The notes under the pieces are model-generated. The model had not been told where the DNA came from, ran no database searches, and saw nothing but the letters and a program-made list of their open reading frames with translations. From Candidatus Latescibacterota bacterium (GTDB lineage: Bacteria; Latescibacterota; UBA2968; UBA8231), in NCBI GenBank assembly GCA_022827835.1, contig JAJEIO010000020.1, forward strand, positions 22,168 to 86,167: DNA of 64,000 bases, read 5' to 3'. Of this stretch, positions 1 to 9,506 are shown one piece after another. How positions within the stretch are numbered: the stretch's first letter is position 1; each line of letters opens with the position of its first letter. The translations under genes and the position numbers were made by a program.

Positions 1-575
1 AAACGAATATTATCAACGGAATGAACTGGATCACGCCTAGACTCTTCGTATGATAAGATAAACTCATAGGACACGCTCCGTTTGTTCCCATTAGAAAGCT
101 GTGAAGAGATAGATATGTGATCAGAAGAAGAAGTAAGTAAATCCATTGTCCTATCAAAAATGCTTAAACATTCCTCAAAACTACAAGCCCTTTGATCTTT
201 TCCAGGAGCGAATACACCTTGATAATTCTCAAAGCTATGGGGACGAGTTTTGGTTATTTTTCCCTCTAACCATCTAGTCTTCATCTTAGTTGATGTAATC
301 TTGAAATTTGTCAATTCAATGAGAAAAGCGAATCTAACAGCAGCTCTGAGAACATACTTTAAATCTTTTTGTACAAAATATTTTTCGAGTTGATTTATCT
401 TCTGAATGGTATTGTTATTCTTATAATCTCCGGCATTTTCTAAAAGCCAATCAACAGCTCTTTCCACACGAAAGGATGGAGCCTTTCCACTCAAAGCATC
501 TCCACCAAATGAATTACTGACGGTCTGCTTTTCTTCATCATCAAAAATTTTCTGAAAGTTCTCTGGAAAGGTCAT
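1..575 (-). CDS. hypothetical protein, partial (runs off left edge)
   Basis: Reverse-strand reading gives an uninterrupted frame from ATG at 575 to the window edge: MTFPENFQKIFDDEEKQTVSNSFGGDALSGKAPSFRVERAVDWLLENAGDYKNNN...; visibly AT-rich. Absent from the ORF track because it has no stop inside the window. Confidence 0.6.
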   Translation of the reverse strand, partial: MTFPENFQKIFDDEEKQTVSNSFGGDALSGKAPSFRVERAVDWLLENAGDYKNNNTIQKINQLEKYFVQKDLKYVLRAAVRFAFLIELTNFKITSTKMKTRWLEGKITKTRPHSFENYQGVFAPGKDQRACSFEECLSIFDRTMDLLTSSSDHISISSQLSNGNKRSVSYEFILSYEESRRDPVHSVDNIR

Positions 576-786
576 TTCTGAAATCCTAAACAAGACAACA
601 CATATGGGGAACTATCCAAAACTTAGGCCATTGGGAGACTTTTAATATATAGATCTGCCTATTATAGACATCAATCTGTTAATCCCATTGAACCCTGTCA
701 ATAGCCCGCTTACGAATCTCCACTCCGATCACCATGGCAGCTCCCACGCTCCGTCGAAGCACCGTGCTCGTTTAATTAATACTATA

Positions 787-1047
787 TCAAACGTTGAGCC
801 TCTGAAACATGCCCTCGGCGTCTTCACACTCGACCAATTCTTCCCCTCGATCCGTCTTTTCAAAAACGTCACGGGTTTTCTCATTCGGTAGCTCTACGGG
901 AAACGGCAACCCGTTGCACAGTTCAATTTGCCGAAAGAAAAGGGTTATGGCCTCAGTCGTGGTCAAGCCGAGCTTGCTCAATAGCGCCTCGACATTGCGC
1001 TTTAGCTCTGGATTGATACGCGCCCGGACAACTTCAGTCTTTGCCAT
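787..1047 (-). CDS. RelB/DinJ-family type II antitoxin
   Basis: 86 aa; N-terminal ribbon-helix-helix pattern 'VRARINPELKRNVEALLSKLGLTTTEAITLFFRQIELCNGLPFPVELPNEKT' typical of RelB/DinJ antitoxins. Confidence 0.8.
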   Translation of the reverse strand: MAKTEVVRARINPELKRNVEALLSKLGLTTTEAITLFFRQIELCNGLPFPVELPNEKTRDVFEKTDRGEELVECEDAEGMFQRLNV

Positions 1048-1121
1048 AATAGTTTCCTTCCTCGTCTGACTGTCGCACGTTTGGGTTCGTTGTTCGCCGC
1101 AGGCGAAAATAGGAGCCCATT

Positions 1122-1460
1122 CTACATTAACAGATCGGCCAACGCCTGTAATTGCCCCTCGTCAGGATTCGGCCCGGCCAACGCGATCTCCGCATTTCCC
1201 TCGCCTTTTATTACAACCTCGACCTGCTTCGACCGCACGCCCTCAACCACGATCTCCCGCACCGCCGCTCGCGCCTTCGCTTCGACGCCGCTTCCGAGAA
1301 AAACCTTCGCCGAAACCTCCCCCATCGAATCCTTGCGTGCCCCCTTTTCAAAATACTTTCGCTTCTTTCGCTCGTTGCTCCGTTTGAACACCACGCCCGC
1401 CACCCCTTCCAACACCATCAGCAAATCATCCGTATCCCGACCCGACAAATAGAGTATCAT
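1122..1460 (-). CDS. small hypothetical protein coupled to the upstream GNAT gene
   Basis: ATG at 1460 (MILYLSGRDTDDLLMVLEG...) overlaps the stop of the preceding CDS (TGATG); the track start at 1508 is an extension. Confidence 0.45.
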   Translation of the reverse strand: MILYLSGRDTDDLLMVLEGVAGVVFKRSNERKKRKYFEKGARKDSMGEVSAKVFLGSGVEAKARAAVREIVVEGVRSKQVEVVIKGEGNAEIALAGPNPDEGQLQALADLLM

Positions 1461-2494
1461 CAGTCCACCACCGATCCGTCGGCGTGAAAACTCCCCTTGT
1501 TTTCCCACACCTCGACGTCAACCCAACCCGTTTGCGCCCGATCAGCAGCGACCCGCCGGTTTAAAGTAGCACTACAACGGAATCCCGCCGCAGTCAGAGC
1601 GGCGGCTTTGGGTTTCAACCCAGCGTCGCAATAGGCCAAGCAAGTGTGGCTCTCCGGTAGCTCTAGGGCCTGGAGCAAGGCGGCCCCCTCCTCCCAAAAA
1701 GCCGGATGGCAATACAAGTCAACTAAGCAGGCGTCGGGCCACAGCGGATGATCGGACCACATGACCCAGCCCACCACGGCTCGGGTTTCCCGTTGCACCA
1801 GAGCCAGCGCGCGAGGCGGAAGGTCGTTTGCATCGCGTTCCAAACAATCCTGCAGCAAGGGCAGCAAAGGCCCTTCGGTGGAGCGGCGACCCCATACACC
1901 CAAGCCAGCGCCGCGCACGACGCCAGGAAAGGCACCCAAAAACAGAGGAATCGAAACAGGCCAGTGCAGCCAGCCAACCGGCTCTATAGCCGTAGAACCC
2001 GGCGCGAAATAACCCCTATCGAATTCGTCCTGCGAGGTGCTGTAATAGTCCATATAACCGCTTTCCGGCTCGACCCCGGCAAAGCCATTGACCCGATAAA
2101 TGTGATAGGGCGGCGTATCGTAGCCCGTGCCCAAAAACAGGGCTTGGCCACCGCGCTGCCTAAAGTGCTCCATGAGACAGGCCATCAGTTGCATGGCAGC
2201 GCCTTGGCGGCGGTCTTCGGGACGGGTGTACACGTGGCCGAGCAGCCCCACGCCGCGGTATTCAATGTTCATCATATTGGCAAAGGGATCGCCGTCGCGG
2301 TGCAGTAGATAAAAGAAGACGTCGAGGCCGGTCTGAGTGCGCAGCACCTGTTCGTTGCCCCAGCGCCAAGGCGGGCCTTTGTGGCTCAAAAGGGTCTCGA
2401 CGCGTTCGGCCCAGTCGAGATCAGGGCCTTGCACAACGCCAGCTTGTACAACTTCACCGGATTTGAGCGTGATGCGGTCTAACGGTTGGTACAT
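1460..2494 (-). CDS. GNAT-family N-acetyltransferase
   Basis: 344 aa; 'LLGHVYTRPEDRRQGAAMQLMACLMEHFRQRGGQALFLGT' acetyl-CoA binding-like segment followed by a second GNAT-like half. Confidence 0.65.
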   Translation of the reverse strand: MYQPLDRITLKSGEVVQAGVVQGPDLDWAERVETLLSHKGPPWRWGNEQVLRTQTGLDVFFYLLHRDGDPFANMMNIEYRGVGLLGHVYTRPEDRRQGAAMQLMACLMEHFRQRGGQALFLGTGYDTPPYHIYRVNGFAGVEPESGYMDYYSTSQDEFDRGYFAPGSTAIEPVGWLHWPVSIPLFLGAFPGVVRGAGLGVWGRRSTEGPLLPLLQDCLERDANDLPPRALALVQRETRAVVGWVMWSDHPLWPDACLVDLYCHPAFWEEGAALLQALELPESHTCLAYCDAGLKPKAAALTAAGFRCSATLNRRVAADRAQTGWVDVEVWENKGSFHADGSVVD

Positions 2495-2540
2495 GTCAGG
2501 TCTTTGCCTCGCTTCTTAGCTCTTGTCAACCGCTTACGTA

Positions 2541-3506
2541 CTAACCCCCACTCCGCCCCCCATACAAATCCCGCACCCGACTCACCACCACGGCCAACAG
2601 AATAATCGACCCCAAAAACGCCTGCTCGTAATAGACGTTGGCCTCCAGCATCACCAAGCCGTTTTTGATGAGGACGATGATGACCGCCCCTAACAGCAGG
2701 CCCAGCGCCGAGATGCGCCCTCCCGCCAGCCCCGTCCCGCCGACAATGGCCACCGCAAAGCTGGTAATCAGCCAGTCCTTACCCGTCGCCGGTTGCGCCG
2801 AGCCCATCCGCGAGACCCACAACACCGCGGCCAGCGCCCCCACTCCGCCCGACAGCACGTGCGACAGCAAAATCATCCGGTCAGTATTGATCCCCGCCAG
2901 CCGAGCCGCCTCCTGATTCCCCCCGGTCGCCAACAGCCGCCGCCCAAAGACCGTGTGCCGGAATGCGTAGTGCGTTGCCAGCAGCACCAGCCCCATCGTC
3001 CAGAACAAATTCGACAGCCCCAAAAACTTCTGCCGTCCCAAAAACGTGAACTCCCGAGGAATGTCCGTATAGGCGTAGCCTTCGGAAAACCCATGCACTA
3101 GCCCTGTAAAGACAAAAAGCGTGGCCAGCGTGGCGATAAAGGAATTGATCTGCAACCGCGTGATGATGACCCCGTTAACCCACCCGGCCACACTGCCAAT
3201 CCCCAGCGCCACCAGCGCCGCTAACCACCCCGGCAAACCCAACACCTGAATGCAGTACCCAGTGGTAATGGTCGCCAAGCCGCCAATGGCCCCCACGGAC
3301 AGATTCATCCCCCCAGCGACCAACACCAGCGCCTGAGCCAGCGCCACCAACACGGAGAACGCAACGATCCGGGAGATGTTGAAAAGGTTGTACGCCGACA
3401 GGAAGCTCTCCGAGCTAAGCGCACATCCCACAAACAGCAACCCCGCGGACAAGGCGATCCCCGCGTCGTTGTGCCGCATGAGTCTGCGTAAGTAGTCCAT
3501 AATCAA
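2541..3506 (-). CDS. ABC sugar transporter permease (RbsC/YjfF-like)
   Basis: 321 aa polytopic protein with 'LVAGGMNLSVGAIGGLATITTGY' and 'ATGGNQEAARLAGINTDRMILLSHVLSGG' typical of the BPD_transp_2 ribose/galactose permease family; start overlaps the ATPase stop. Confidence 0.88.
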   Translation of the reverse strand: MIMDYLRRLMRHNDAGIALSAGLLFVGCALSSESFLSAYNLFNISRIVAFSVLVALAQALVLVAGGMNLSVGAIGGLATITTGYCIQVLGLPGWLAALVALGIGSVAGWVNGVIITRLQINSFIATLATLFVFTGLVHGFSEGYAYTDIPREFTFLGRQKFLGLSNLFWTMGLVLLATHYAFRHTVFGRRLLATGGNQEAARLAGINTDRMILLSHVLSGGVGALAAVLWVSRMGSAQPATGKDWLITSFAVAIVGGTGLAGGRISALGLLLGAVIIVLIKNGLVMLEANVYYEQAFLGSIILLAVVVSRVRDLYGGRSGG

Positions 3507-5011
3507 TTCAGATGAAGTCCAATGCGGCGGCTTACCTCATCGTAGCTCAAGCCCTGCTCGTGGATCTCGGCGATCTCGTGGACGACCTGCTTGTCTTTAA
3601 AGACGAGAATCCGCCCGGCCAAGCCGATGATCTCCGGCATGTCCGACGAGATCAAAATGATGGCCTTGCCCTCTTTGGCCGCCAAGTCCCAGAGCAAGCG
3701 GTGAATCTGTGCCTTGGCTTGGATATCTACTCCGACGGTCGGCTCATCGACGATCAGGATGTCGCAACCGGCCGCCAGCCACTTGCCCAAGCTGACCTTC
3801 TGCTGATTGCCACCGCTGAGGAGGTTTACCTCCTGCTCCAAGCCCGTCGTGCGAATATCCAGCGCCGCAACCAGCGCCTGCGCGGCTTGGGTCTCCGCCC
3901 GGTCGTCAATCCGGCGCGTGAACTTGCCGACGATCCGTTCCCATATGGTAATGCCTAAATTGGTCCGCACGGCTGATTCCAGCAGCAGGCCCTCTTCTTT
4001 GCGATTTTCAGTTACGTAGCCCATGCTGTATTTGTACAGGCTATCGGCCACCGAGCCGATCCGCGCTTTGGCTCCGTGGATATAGACGGCACCCCGCTCG
4101 GCCTGCTCGGCCCCGACTAGCAACCGCGCCAGCTCGGTGCGCCCGGCTCCCACCAAACCGTACAAACCCAAAATCTCACCAGCGTAAAGCGAAAAGCTCA
4201 CTTCGTGTGCCCGGTCAGGTGCATACAACCCCTCGACCCTGAGCACTTCCCGCGCCCGGTCCACCACTGGCATACCAAACGAAGCCGTCTCCGCCCGCCG
4301 GCCGATCATCATCTCGATCAACTCGGCGCGCGGCAGGCCGGCCAACTCTCTCGTACCCACGTGTCGCCCGTCCCGCAACACGCTGACTTGGTCGCCAATT
4401 TGATAGACCTCGTCGAACTTGTGCGAGACAAAGACGATGGCTACGCCTGTCTTCTGCAACTGGCGCAAAATGCCAAACAGGCGAGCTGCTTCGTGCTCGG
4501 TAAGCGACGACGTCGGCTCGTCTAATAGCAAGACCCGCGCCTCAGCCGACAGCACCCGGGCAATCTGCACGAGTTGCTTGTGCGCCGCGCTTAAATCGCC
4601 AATGGGCGCTTGCGGGTCAATGTCCAGCCCGACCCGCGCCATCGCGGCCCGCGCCTGATCGTCGAGCCGCGGCCAGTCGAGGCGTCCCCATCGGCTGAAG
4701 GCGTCTAGCTTATCGAGCATGATGTTCTCGGCGACGCTGGCCTCGGCCACCACTTGGATCTCCTGGTGGACCAAACCAATGCCGCGGTCGAGGCAGTCGC
4801 GGCAGTTGCGCACGCGCAGCGGCGCGCCGTCGAAGAGCATCCGCCCAGCGTCGGGCTGGTAGATCCCAGTGATAATTTTGAGCAGGGTGCTCTTGCCAGC
4901 GCCGTTTTCGCCGACTAGGGCGTGGATCTGGCCCGGCTGGAAAGAAAGCGACACATCGTCCAGTGCCCGGACGCCGGGAAAGCGCTTGATGATGGATTGT
5001 AGTTCTAGCAC
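3503..5011 (-). CDS. ABC sugar transporter, duplicated ATP-binding protein (RbsA/MglA-like)
   Basis: 502 aa, two ABC halves: Walker A GENGAGKST, LLLDEPTSSL, second half GLVGAGRTE, LLSGGNQQKVSLGKWLA, LIVDEPTVGVD. Confidence 0.93.
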   Translation of the reverse strand: MLELQSIIKRFPGVRALDDVSLSFQPGQIHALVGENGAGKSTLLKIITGIYQPDAGRMLFDGAPLRVRNCRDCLDRGIGLVHQEIQVVAEASVAENIMLDKLDAFSRWGRLDWPRLDDQARAAMARVGLDIDPQAPIGDLSAAHKQLVQIARVLSAEARVLLLDEPTSSLTEHEAARLFGILRQLQKTGVAIVFVSHKFDEVYQIGDQVSVLRDGRHVGTRELAGLPRAELIEMMIGRRAETASFGMPVVDRAREVLRVEGLYAPDRAHEVSFSLYAGEILGLYGLVGAGRTELARLLVGAEQAERGAVYIHGAKARIGSVADSLYKYSMGYVTENRKEEGLLLESAVRTNLGITIWERIVGKFTRRIDDRAETQAAQALVAALDIRTTGLEQEVNLLSGGNQQKVSLGKWLAAGCDILIVDEPTVGVDIQAKAQIHRLLWDLAAKEGKAIILISSDMPEIIGLAGRILVFKDKQVVHEIAEIHEQGLSYDEVSRRIGLHLN

Positions 5012-5014
5012 GAA

Positions 5015-6028
5015 TCAGTTGGGCGGGCTGAGGTATTTGGTCTCCAACTCACCCATAATCTGCGCGGTGATGGCCCTGACTTCGTCCTCGAAGGTATCGA
5101 CGTTGTCCTGAGTCACCAGCACCGTACCCGAGTTGATGAAGTAGCGGTCGGGATTGGCCTGCCAGCCGTCGAGCAGATAGCTCAACAGCGCGCACGTAAT
5201 GTAGCCGTGGCCATAGGGATTTTGCGAGACGGTCGCGTCGATGGCCCCCTGGCGGATCGCGTCGAGCACCACCGAGTCTGTGTCGATGCCGACGAAGTGG
5301 ATGCGCTTGTTATCCGGGGTTTGATTCCACTCCGACAGAATGGTCGCCGCGGCTACGGTCGGCGTGTACCCCGTACAAATCACGCCGTCGATCTCCTCGA
5401 TCCGCGCCGAAAGCGCGTCTTGGATTTTGGCCGTGCTGGTCTCAATCGACTCCATACCGGCGATTTCCTGGATTATCTGTACCTCTGGGTATTTGGCCAC
5501 CGCCGCTTCGACGCCTTCTTTGCGCAAGATGGTATTGGGGTCTTCGACCAGTTCGAGCACGTTGAGGATGTTGCCCTTGCCACCCATAAAGCCGATCAGC
5601 GCCTCGGTGGCCTCCATGGCCGCCTGCTTGACATCGGTCGCCACGCAAAACGACGCGGGCGTCGGCAGCGTCGTCGGCGCACCATAGCTGACGACGTATG
5701 CTCCGTTTTGCACCAATTCCTCGTAGAGTCCGTTGGCGGCGCTGGCGTCGGCTGGGTAGAGCGAGAAGCCTTTGTAACCCTGAGCCGCTAGCGGCTCGAC
5801 GTTGGCGTTTTCATTGTCTTGGGTCCAGCTTTGGCCGATCTGGCGCTTGATCTTGATCCCGGTGTCGCGCTCATAGCCGATCACCCCTTTTTGCACCTCT
5901 TCGACATAGGGGTGGACCATCAGGGCGTACCAGACGATTTTTTTCTCCGTAGGCTCGTCGCCCGATTCTCCAGACCCGCCGCAGCCAGCGATGACGAGCG
6001 CGGCGGTCCAAATTAGTAGTAGGCGCAT
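5015..6028 (-). CDS. periplasmic sugar-binding lipoprotein (Peripla_BP_4-like)
   Basis: 337 aa; lipobox LVIAGC; periplasmic binding protein pattern (IGFMGGKGNILNVLE...GVICTGYTPTVAAATILSEW...FVGIDTDSVVLDAIRQGAIDATVSQNPYGHG); immediately upstream of the ATPase. Confidence 0.88.
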   Translation of the reverse strand: MRLLLIWTAALVIAGCGGSGESGDEPTEKKIVWYALMVHPYVEEVQKGVIGYERDTGIKIKRQIGQSWTQDNENANVEPLAAQGYKGFSLYPADASAANGLYEELVQNGAYVVSYGAPTTLPTPASFCVATDVKQAAMEATEALIGFMGGKGNILNVLELVEDPNTILRKEGVEAAVAKYPEVQIIQEIAGMESIETSTAKIQDALSARIEEIDGVICTGYTPTVAAATILSEWNQTPDNKRIHFVGIDTDSVVLDAIRQGAIDATVSQNPYGHGYITCALLSYLLDGWQANPDRYFINSGTVLVTQDNVDTFEDEVRAITAQIMGELETKYLSPPN

Positions 6029-6141
6029 GTAGGCCCTCCTTTCGGGCTTTCAATATAACCATCCCCACGCCTCTTGAGCCAATCCCCGCTTTGGCCTACT
6101 TACGAATGCTATCTAAACCTGCCCCCAGAAGGTGAGATTAC

Positions 6142-7740
6142 CTAACGGGCCGCCCAGCGGGCCTCGCAATCGGCAATTTGCTCGGCTGAGAGCGCGCGGG
6201 GAAACACTTTAACTTGCCCGGGGGCGACGAGGCGGACATTGGGCTGGAAGCACTCTACATAACCGGCCGGCGGCGTGCGCTCGTGGGCCATCATGCGCTC
6301 GGCGCTCGGCTCGGGAGGAGTGCGGGCGATGACGTAGTCGTTGAGGCCGTGAACGTCGAGGATGTTGATGTGCGGCAAGCGCCAAGCCGGGATACCGATG
6401 GCGGGAAAGAAAAAAACCGGGTAGTCGGCCGAGGGCAGGAACTGACCCTGGGCACGCGGAGGAAACATCCCGGCGAGGAATTCCGCGTTGGCTTTATGCT
6501 CTTGGTGGCGAATGCAGACGAAACGGTCGATGAGCCAAAATTGCAGCTCGTCAAAAGCAGCGGCGTACCAGCGGAGCGGGGCGGGAAAGTGAGGAGCCAC
6601 GGGCACTTTGAGTTGCAAGGTCTGACCGCGGCTGGCAATGTGGTGGGTCTGGAACCAATGGGTCCAAGGAACCGGCCAAGAGAGCACAACCGCGAGGCCG
6701 AGGGCAGCAAGCGCTTTTTTCGGTTGGACCCCCACGGCGTTTAGGCACCATGCAAAGGCGAGGTAGCACAAAGGCACCAAGTGCGCGTAAATCCGGTACT
6801 CAAAGTGGTCGCCACCGTAGAAAAACGTGTAGTACGCAGCGTGTCCGCACAGTGCGAGCGCGGCCAGCAGCCCATGCCAAGACAGCCTGAGCGCCCCCTT
6901 CTTTTTCCATAGCACATAGACCAAAAGCAGCCCCCACGTCCACAGGGCGTACTCGAGGGCAAAAGAGAGCGCGTAACGAAATCCGCTGGCTGGCCAAGCG
7001 CCGACAGCTTTGGCGTAATAAGTATTGGGCAGCCATTCGCCGTACAAGCTCTGACGCCAGACTAGGTGCAGCGGCACGGCCAGCAGGGGCCAAGCTTGGG
7101 CGAGCCGTCGAGCCGGATAGCAGCCAGCACGCCAAGCCCAAAAGAGCGCGACCGCAGTGACACCGAGAAAGAGCAGGCCATCCGGGCGCGTCAGATAGAT
7201 ACCGGCGGCAGCAGCGGAAATAACTAAGGGCCATCTCCGGTGGCCAGGAGCAACAAAAGCGCAAGCCCAGGTCCAAGCGAGGACCGTGCAACCAAACAGC
7301 GCCGTTTCTAAGCCCGAACTGCTCCAAGCCAAAAAGGTGCGGTTGGTGACCACTGCGAGCAGCAAGAGGGCGAGGAAGACCAAGCGATAGGGATGCAGCC
7401 TGGGCGACCAAGGCAAGCGCAGCAACATCTGCGCAGCGATATACAGCGAGCACAAGGCAAAGCACAGGGCGAGGTAGTTAGCCGCTGCGGGAGGAACAAC
7501 ACCCAAGACCTGCCAGACCCCATACAGCAGGGCGATCCACAGAAAATTGGTGTAGCCTTCGACCGGGCGAAATGGGGGCGGGTTCCACACCAAGCCGTGG
7601 CCCAAATCCCAGTTGCTTGCGTAGCGAAAGGAAATGTAGGCATCGTCCGTGAGGAACCAGTACAGTTTCCAGCCATAGCAGAGCACAGCACCGGCCAACA
7701 GCAGGATCAGGGCGTAGAGCAGGCGTTCGCGCTGGTTCAT
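6142..7740 (-). CDS. GT-C-type membrane glycosyltransferase-like protein
   Basis: Refined start at ATG 7740 (MNQRERLLYALILLL); 'TDDAYISFRYASNWDLGHGLVWNPPPFRPVEGYTNFLW' is the signature of AftB-like GT-C proteins; many TM segments; ATGA overlap with the upstream gene. Confidence 0.7.
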   Translation of the reverse strand: MNQRERLLYALILLLAGAVLCYGWKLYWFLTDDAYISFRYASNWDLGHGLVWNPPPFRPVEGYTNFLWIALLYGVWQVLGVVPPAAANYLALCFALCSLYIAAQMLLRLPWSPRLHPYRLVFLALLLLAVVTNRTFLAWSSSGLETALFGCTVLAWTWACAFVAPGHRRWPLVISAAAAGIYLTRPDGLLFLGVTAVALFWAWRAGCYPARRLAQAWPLLAVPLHLVWRQSLYGEWLPNTYYAKAVGAWPASGFRYALSFALEYALWTWGLLLVYVLWKKKGALRLSWHGLLAALALCGHAAYYTFFYGGDHFEYRIYAHLVPLCYLAFAWCLNAVGVQPKKALAALGLAVVLSWPVPWTHWFQTHHIASRGQTLQLKVPVAPHFPAPLRWYAAAFDELQFWLIDRFVCIRHQEHKANAEFLAGMFPPRAQGQFLPSADYPVFFFPAIGIPAWRLPHINILDVHGLNDYVIARTPPEPSAERMMAHERTPPAGYVECFQPNVRLVAPGQVKVFPRALSAEQIADCEARWAAR

Positions 7741-9506
7741 CGTCCGCTGTCGAATACTTGGTCGGCAGCCAAGTCGTAGTAGTCGTCCCGCACACCATCC
7801 GGCCAGCGGATTTCGAGATGCTCTACGTGGGCGCAAGTCCCCAAGCCAAAGTGGAGGCGCGGATCGCTGGCCGACAGGTAGCTGCCGCCAGCGGTGACGG
7901 TCCGCGTCTGCTGGTGGCCATCGCACAGCAGGCGGACGCGGGCACCGGCCACTAGGCCCTCCACCAAGAGCCAATGAGAACGAGGCGGCAGGTCGTTGCG
8001 GTAGAGGGCCGCCGGACCGCTGGCGTGGGTGACCAACAAGTCGAGATCGCCATCGGCGTCGTAGTCGCCATACGCTGCACCACGCGAGACTGCAACCCGA
8101 GCAAAGGCCGGGCCGGCCGCCGCCGACACGTCGCGGAACTGGCCGCCGCTGTTGGCGAAGAGCTGGTCGGGTTGGGCGTAGCGGAGGTCTTCTTCGAGGA
8201 GCTGAATCCGGTCCATAACATGCCCGTTGGCAACGAAGAGGTCGAGGTCAGCGTCGTTGTCCGCATCGAAAAACAGCGTGCCAAAGCCCAAGGGACGCAG
8301 GCTCGGGTCGGCGAGGCCGATAGCATCCCCGCTATCGGTGAAGCGGAGCGCACCATCGTTACGGTAGAGCGTATTGCTCTCGCGCGAGAAGTTGGTGACA
8401 AAAAGATCCGGGTCGCCATCCGCATCAACGTCGCCAGCGGCCACGCCCATGCCAGCCTCGGCTTGGCCATTGCCGTTGTACGCGGCCCCAGCGGCGAGCG
8501 CGATATCGACGAAGGTCCCGCCGTCGTTGCGGTAGAGCGCATTGCGGACGCCGTCATTGGCCACGTAGAGATCCAGGTCGCCGTCCGCGTCAATGTCGCC
8601 AGCCAGCGCCCCCAAGCCCTTGCCAAAGCGATTGAAAACCCCCGCCTGTTCAGTGACATCGACAAAGGTAGCGCCATCGTTGCGGTAGAGCACATCTGGG
8701 ACGCCATTGTAGCGGCGCGGGCTACAATAGGTGCGCAGTGCGAAGGGAATTTTCAGCAGCTCTTTGCGCCGGCGCTTGGGGGTGATGGTGCCACCGCAAA
8801 CGCGGTTGTTGGCCGGGTAGAAATCGAGGTAATTGGCCGCGTAGAGGTCGAGGTCGCCATCGTTATCGCAGTCGAAGAACAGGGCACTGGTACTCCAGCG
8901 CGGATCCCCCACACCGGCTCTTTCGGTAACATCGACAAACGCGCCACCGTCGTTGCGATAAAGAACATTGGGACCGTAGTTGGTGACGTAGAGATCGGGG
9001 TCGCCATCCGCGTCAAAGTCGCCGACGGCCACGCCCATGCCATAGCCAGTATCGCCCGCCCCGGCTGCCCCTTCTACCTCGCGAAACGTCCCGTCTCCCT
9101 CATTGCGGTAGAGTCTATTTCCCCTAGGTGAGTCGGTAGTGGCCGGGGCAACTTGGTACGCGCTCTCATCCACTAGGCCCTTGAAGCTCAGACCGGGCCG
9201 GTAGTCCTTTTCCACCCAGTAGTGGGTCTCGTCGCGGTAGCTGAGATTGATCGGCGGGTATTGGCCGCGCAGATGCGACAAGTCGAACCCATCCACCAAG
9301 TAGATGTCGAGCCAACCATCTTGGTCGTAGTCCAGAAAAGCCCCGCCTGCCCCCATAGTCTCAATGAGAAAGTAATCGCCCGCGGCACCGTTGGTGTAGG
9401 TAAAATCGAGCCCCGCATCCTCGACCACCCGGAACGGACCGGGAATGGCCGGCGGTGCAGGCTTGCAGGCGACGCAGACCAACAGTAGTAGCAACAGACG
9501 AATCAC
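7737..9506 (-). CDS. CRTAC1-like FG-GAP/ASPIC-UnbV lipoprotein
   Basis: Refined start GTG 9506 (MIRLLLLLLVCVACKPAPP, lipobox); repeated DxDxDGDxDLYVxNxGxNxLYRND units; C-terminal ASPIC/UnbV-like 'GARVRLLCDGHQQTRTVTAGGSYLSASDPRLHFGLG...IRWPDG'. Confidence 0.85.
   Translation of the reverse strand: MIRLLLLLLVCVACKPAPPAIPGPFRVVEDAGLDFTYTNGAAGDYFLIETMGAGGAFLDYDQDGWLDIYLVDGFDLSHLRGQYPPINLSYRDETHYWVEKDYRPGLSFKGLVDESAYQVAPATTDSPRGNRLYRNEGDGTFREVEGAAGAGDTGYGMGVAVGDFDADGDPDLYVTNYGPNVLYRNDGGAFVDVTERAGVGDPRWSTSALFFDCDNDGDLDLYAANYLDFYPANNRVCGGTITPKRRRKELLKIPFALRTYCSPRRYNGVPDVLYRNDGATFVDVTEQAGVFNRFGKGLGALAGDIDADGDLDLYVANDGVRNALYRNDGGTFVDIALAAGAAYNGNGQAEAGMGVAAGDVDADGDPDLFVTNFSRESNTLYRNDGALRFTDSGDAIGLADPSLRPLGFGTLFFDADNDADLDLFVANGHVMDRIQLLEEDLRYAQPDQLFANSGGQFRDVSAAAGPAFARVAVSRGAAYGDYDADGDLDLLVTHASGPAALYRNDLPPRSHWLLVEGLVAGARVRLLCDGHQQTRTVTAGGSYLSASDPRLHFGLGTCAHVEHLEIRWPDGVRDDYYDLAADQVFDSGR

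Noticed and set aside
7741-7974. N-terminal extension of the 6142-7974 ORF
   Set aside because: Overlaps the FG-GAP gene and is not hydrophobic like the rest; ATG 7740 gives a proper TM start and an ATGA overlap.
7974-9131. 385-aa plus-strand ORF (RRQVVAVEGRRTAGVGDQQVEIAIGVVVAIR...)
   Set aside because: Antisense shadow of the FG-GAP gene; the periodic DxDGDxDLY codons create a long stop-free reverse frame with repetitive valine-rich sequence.
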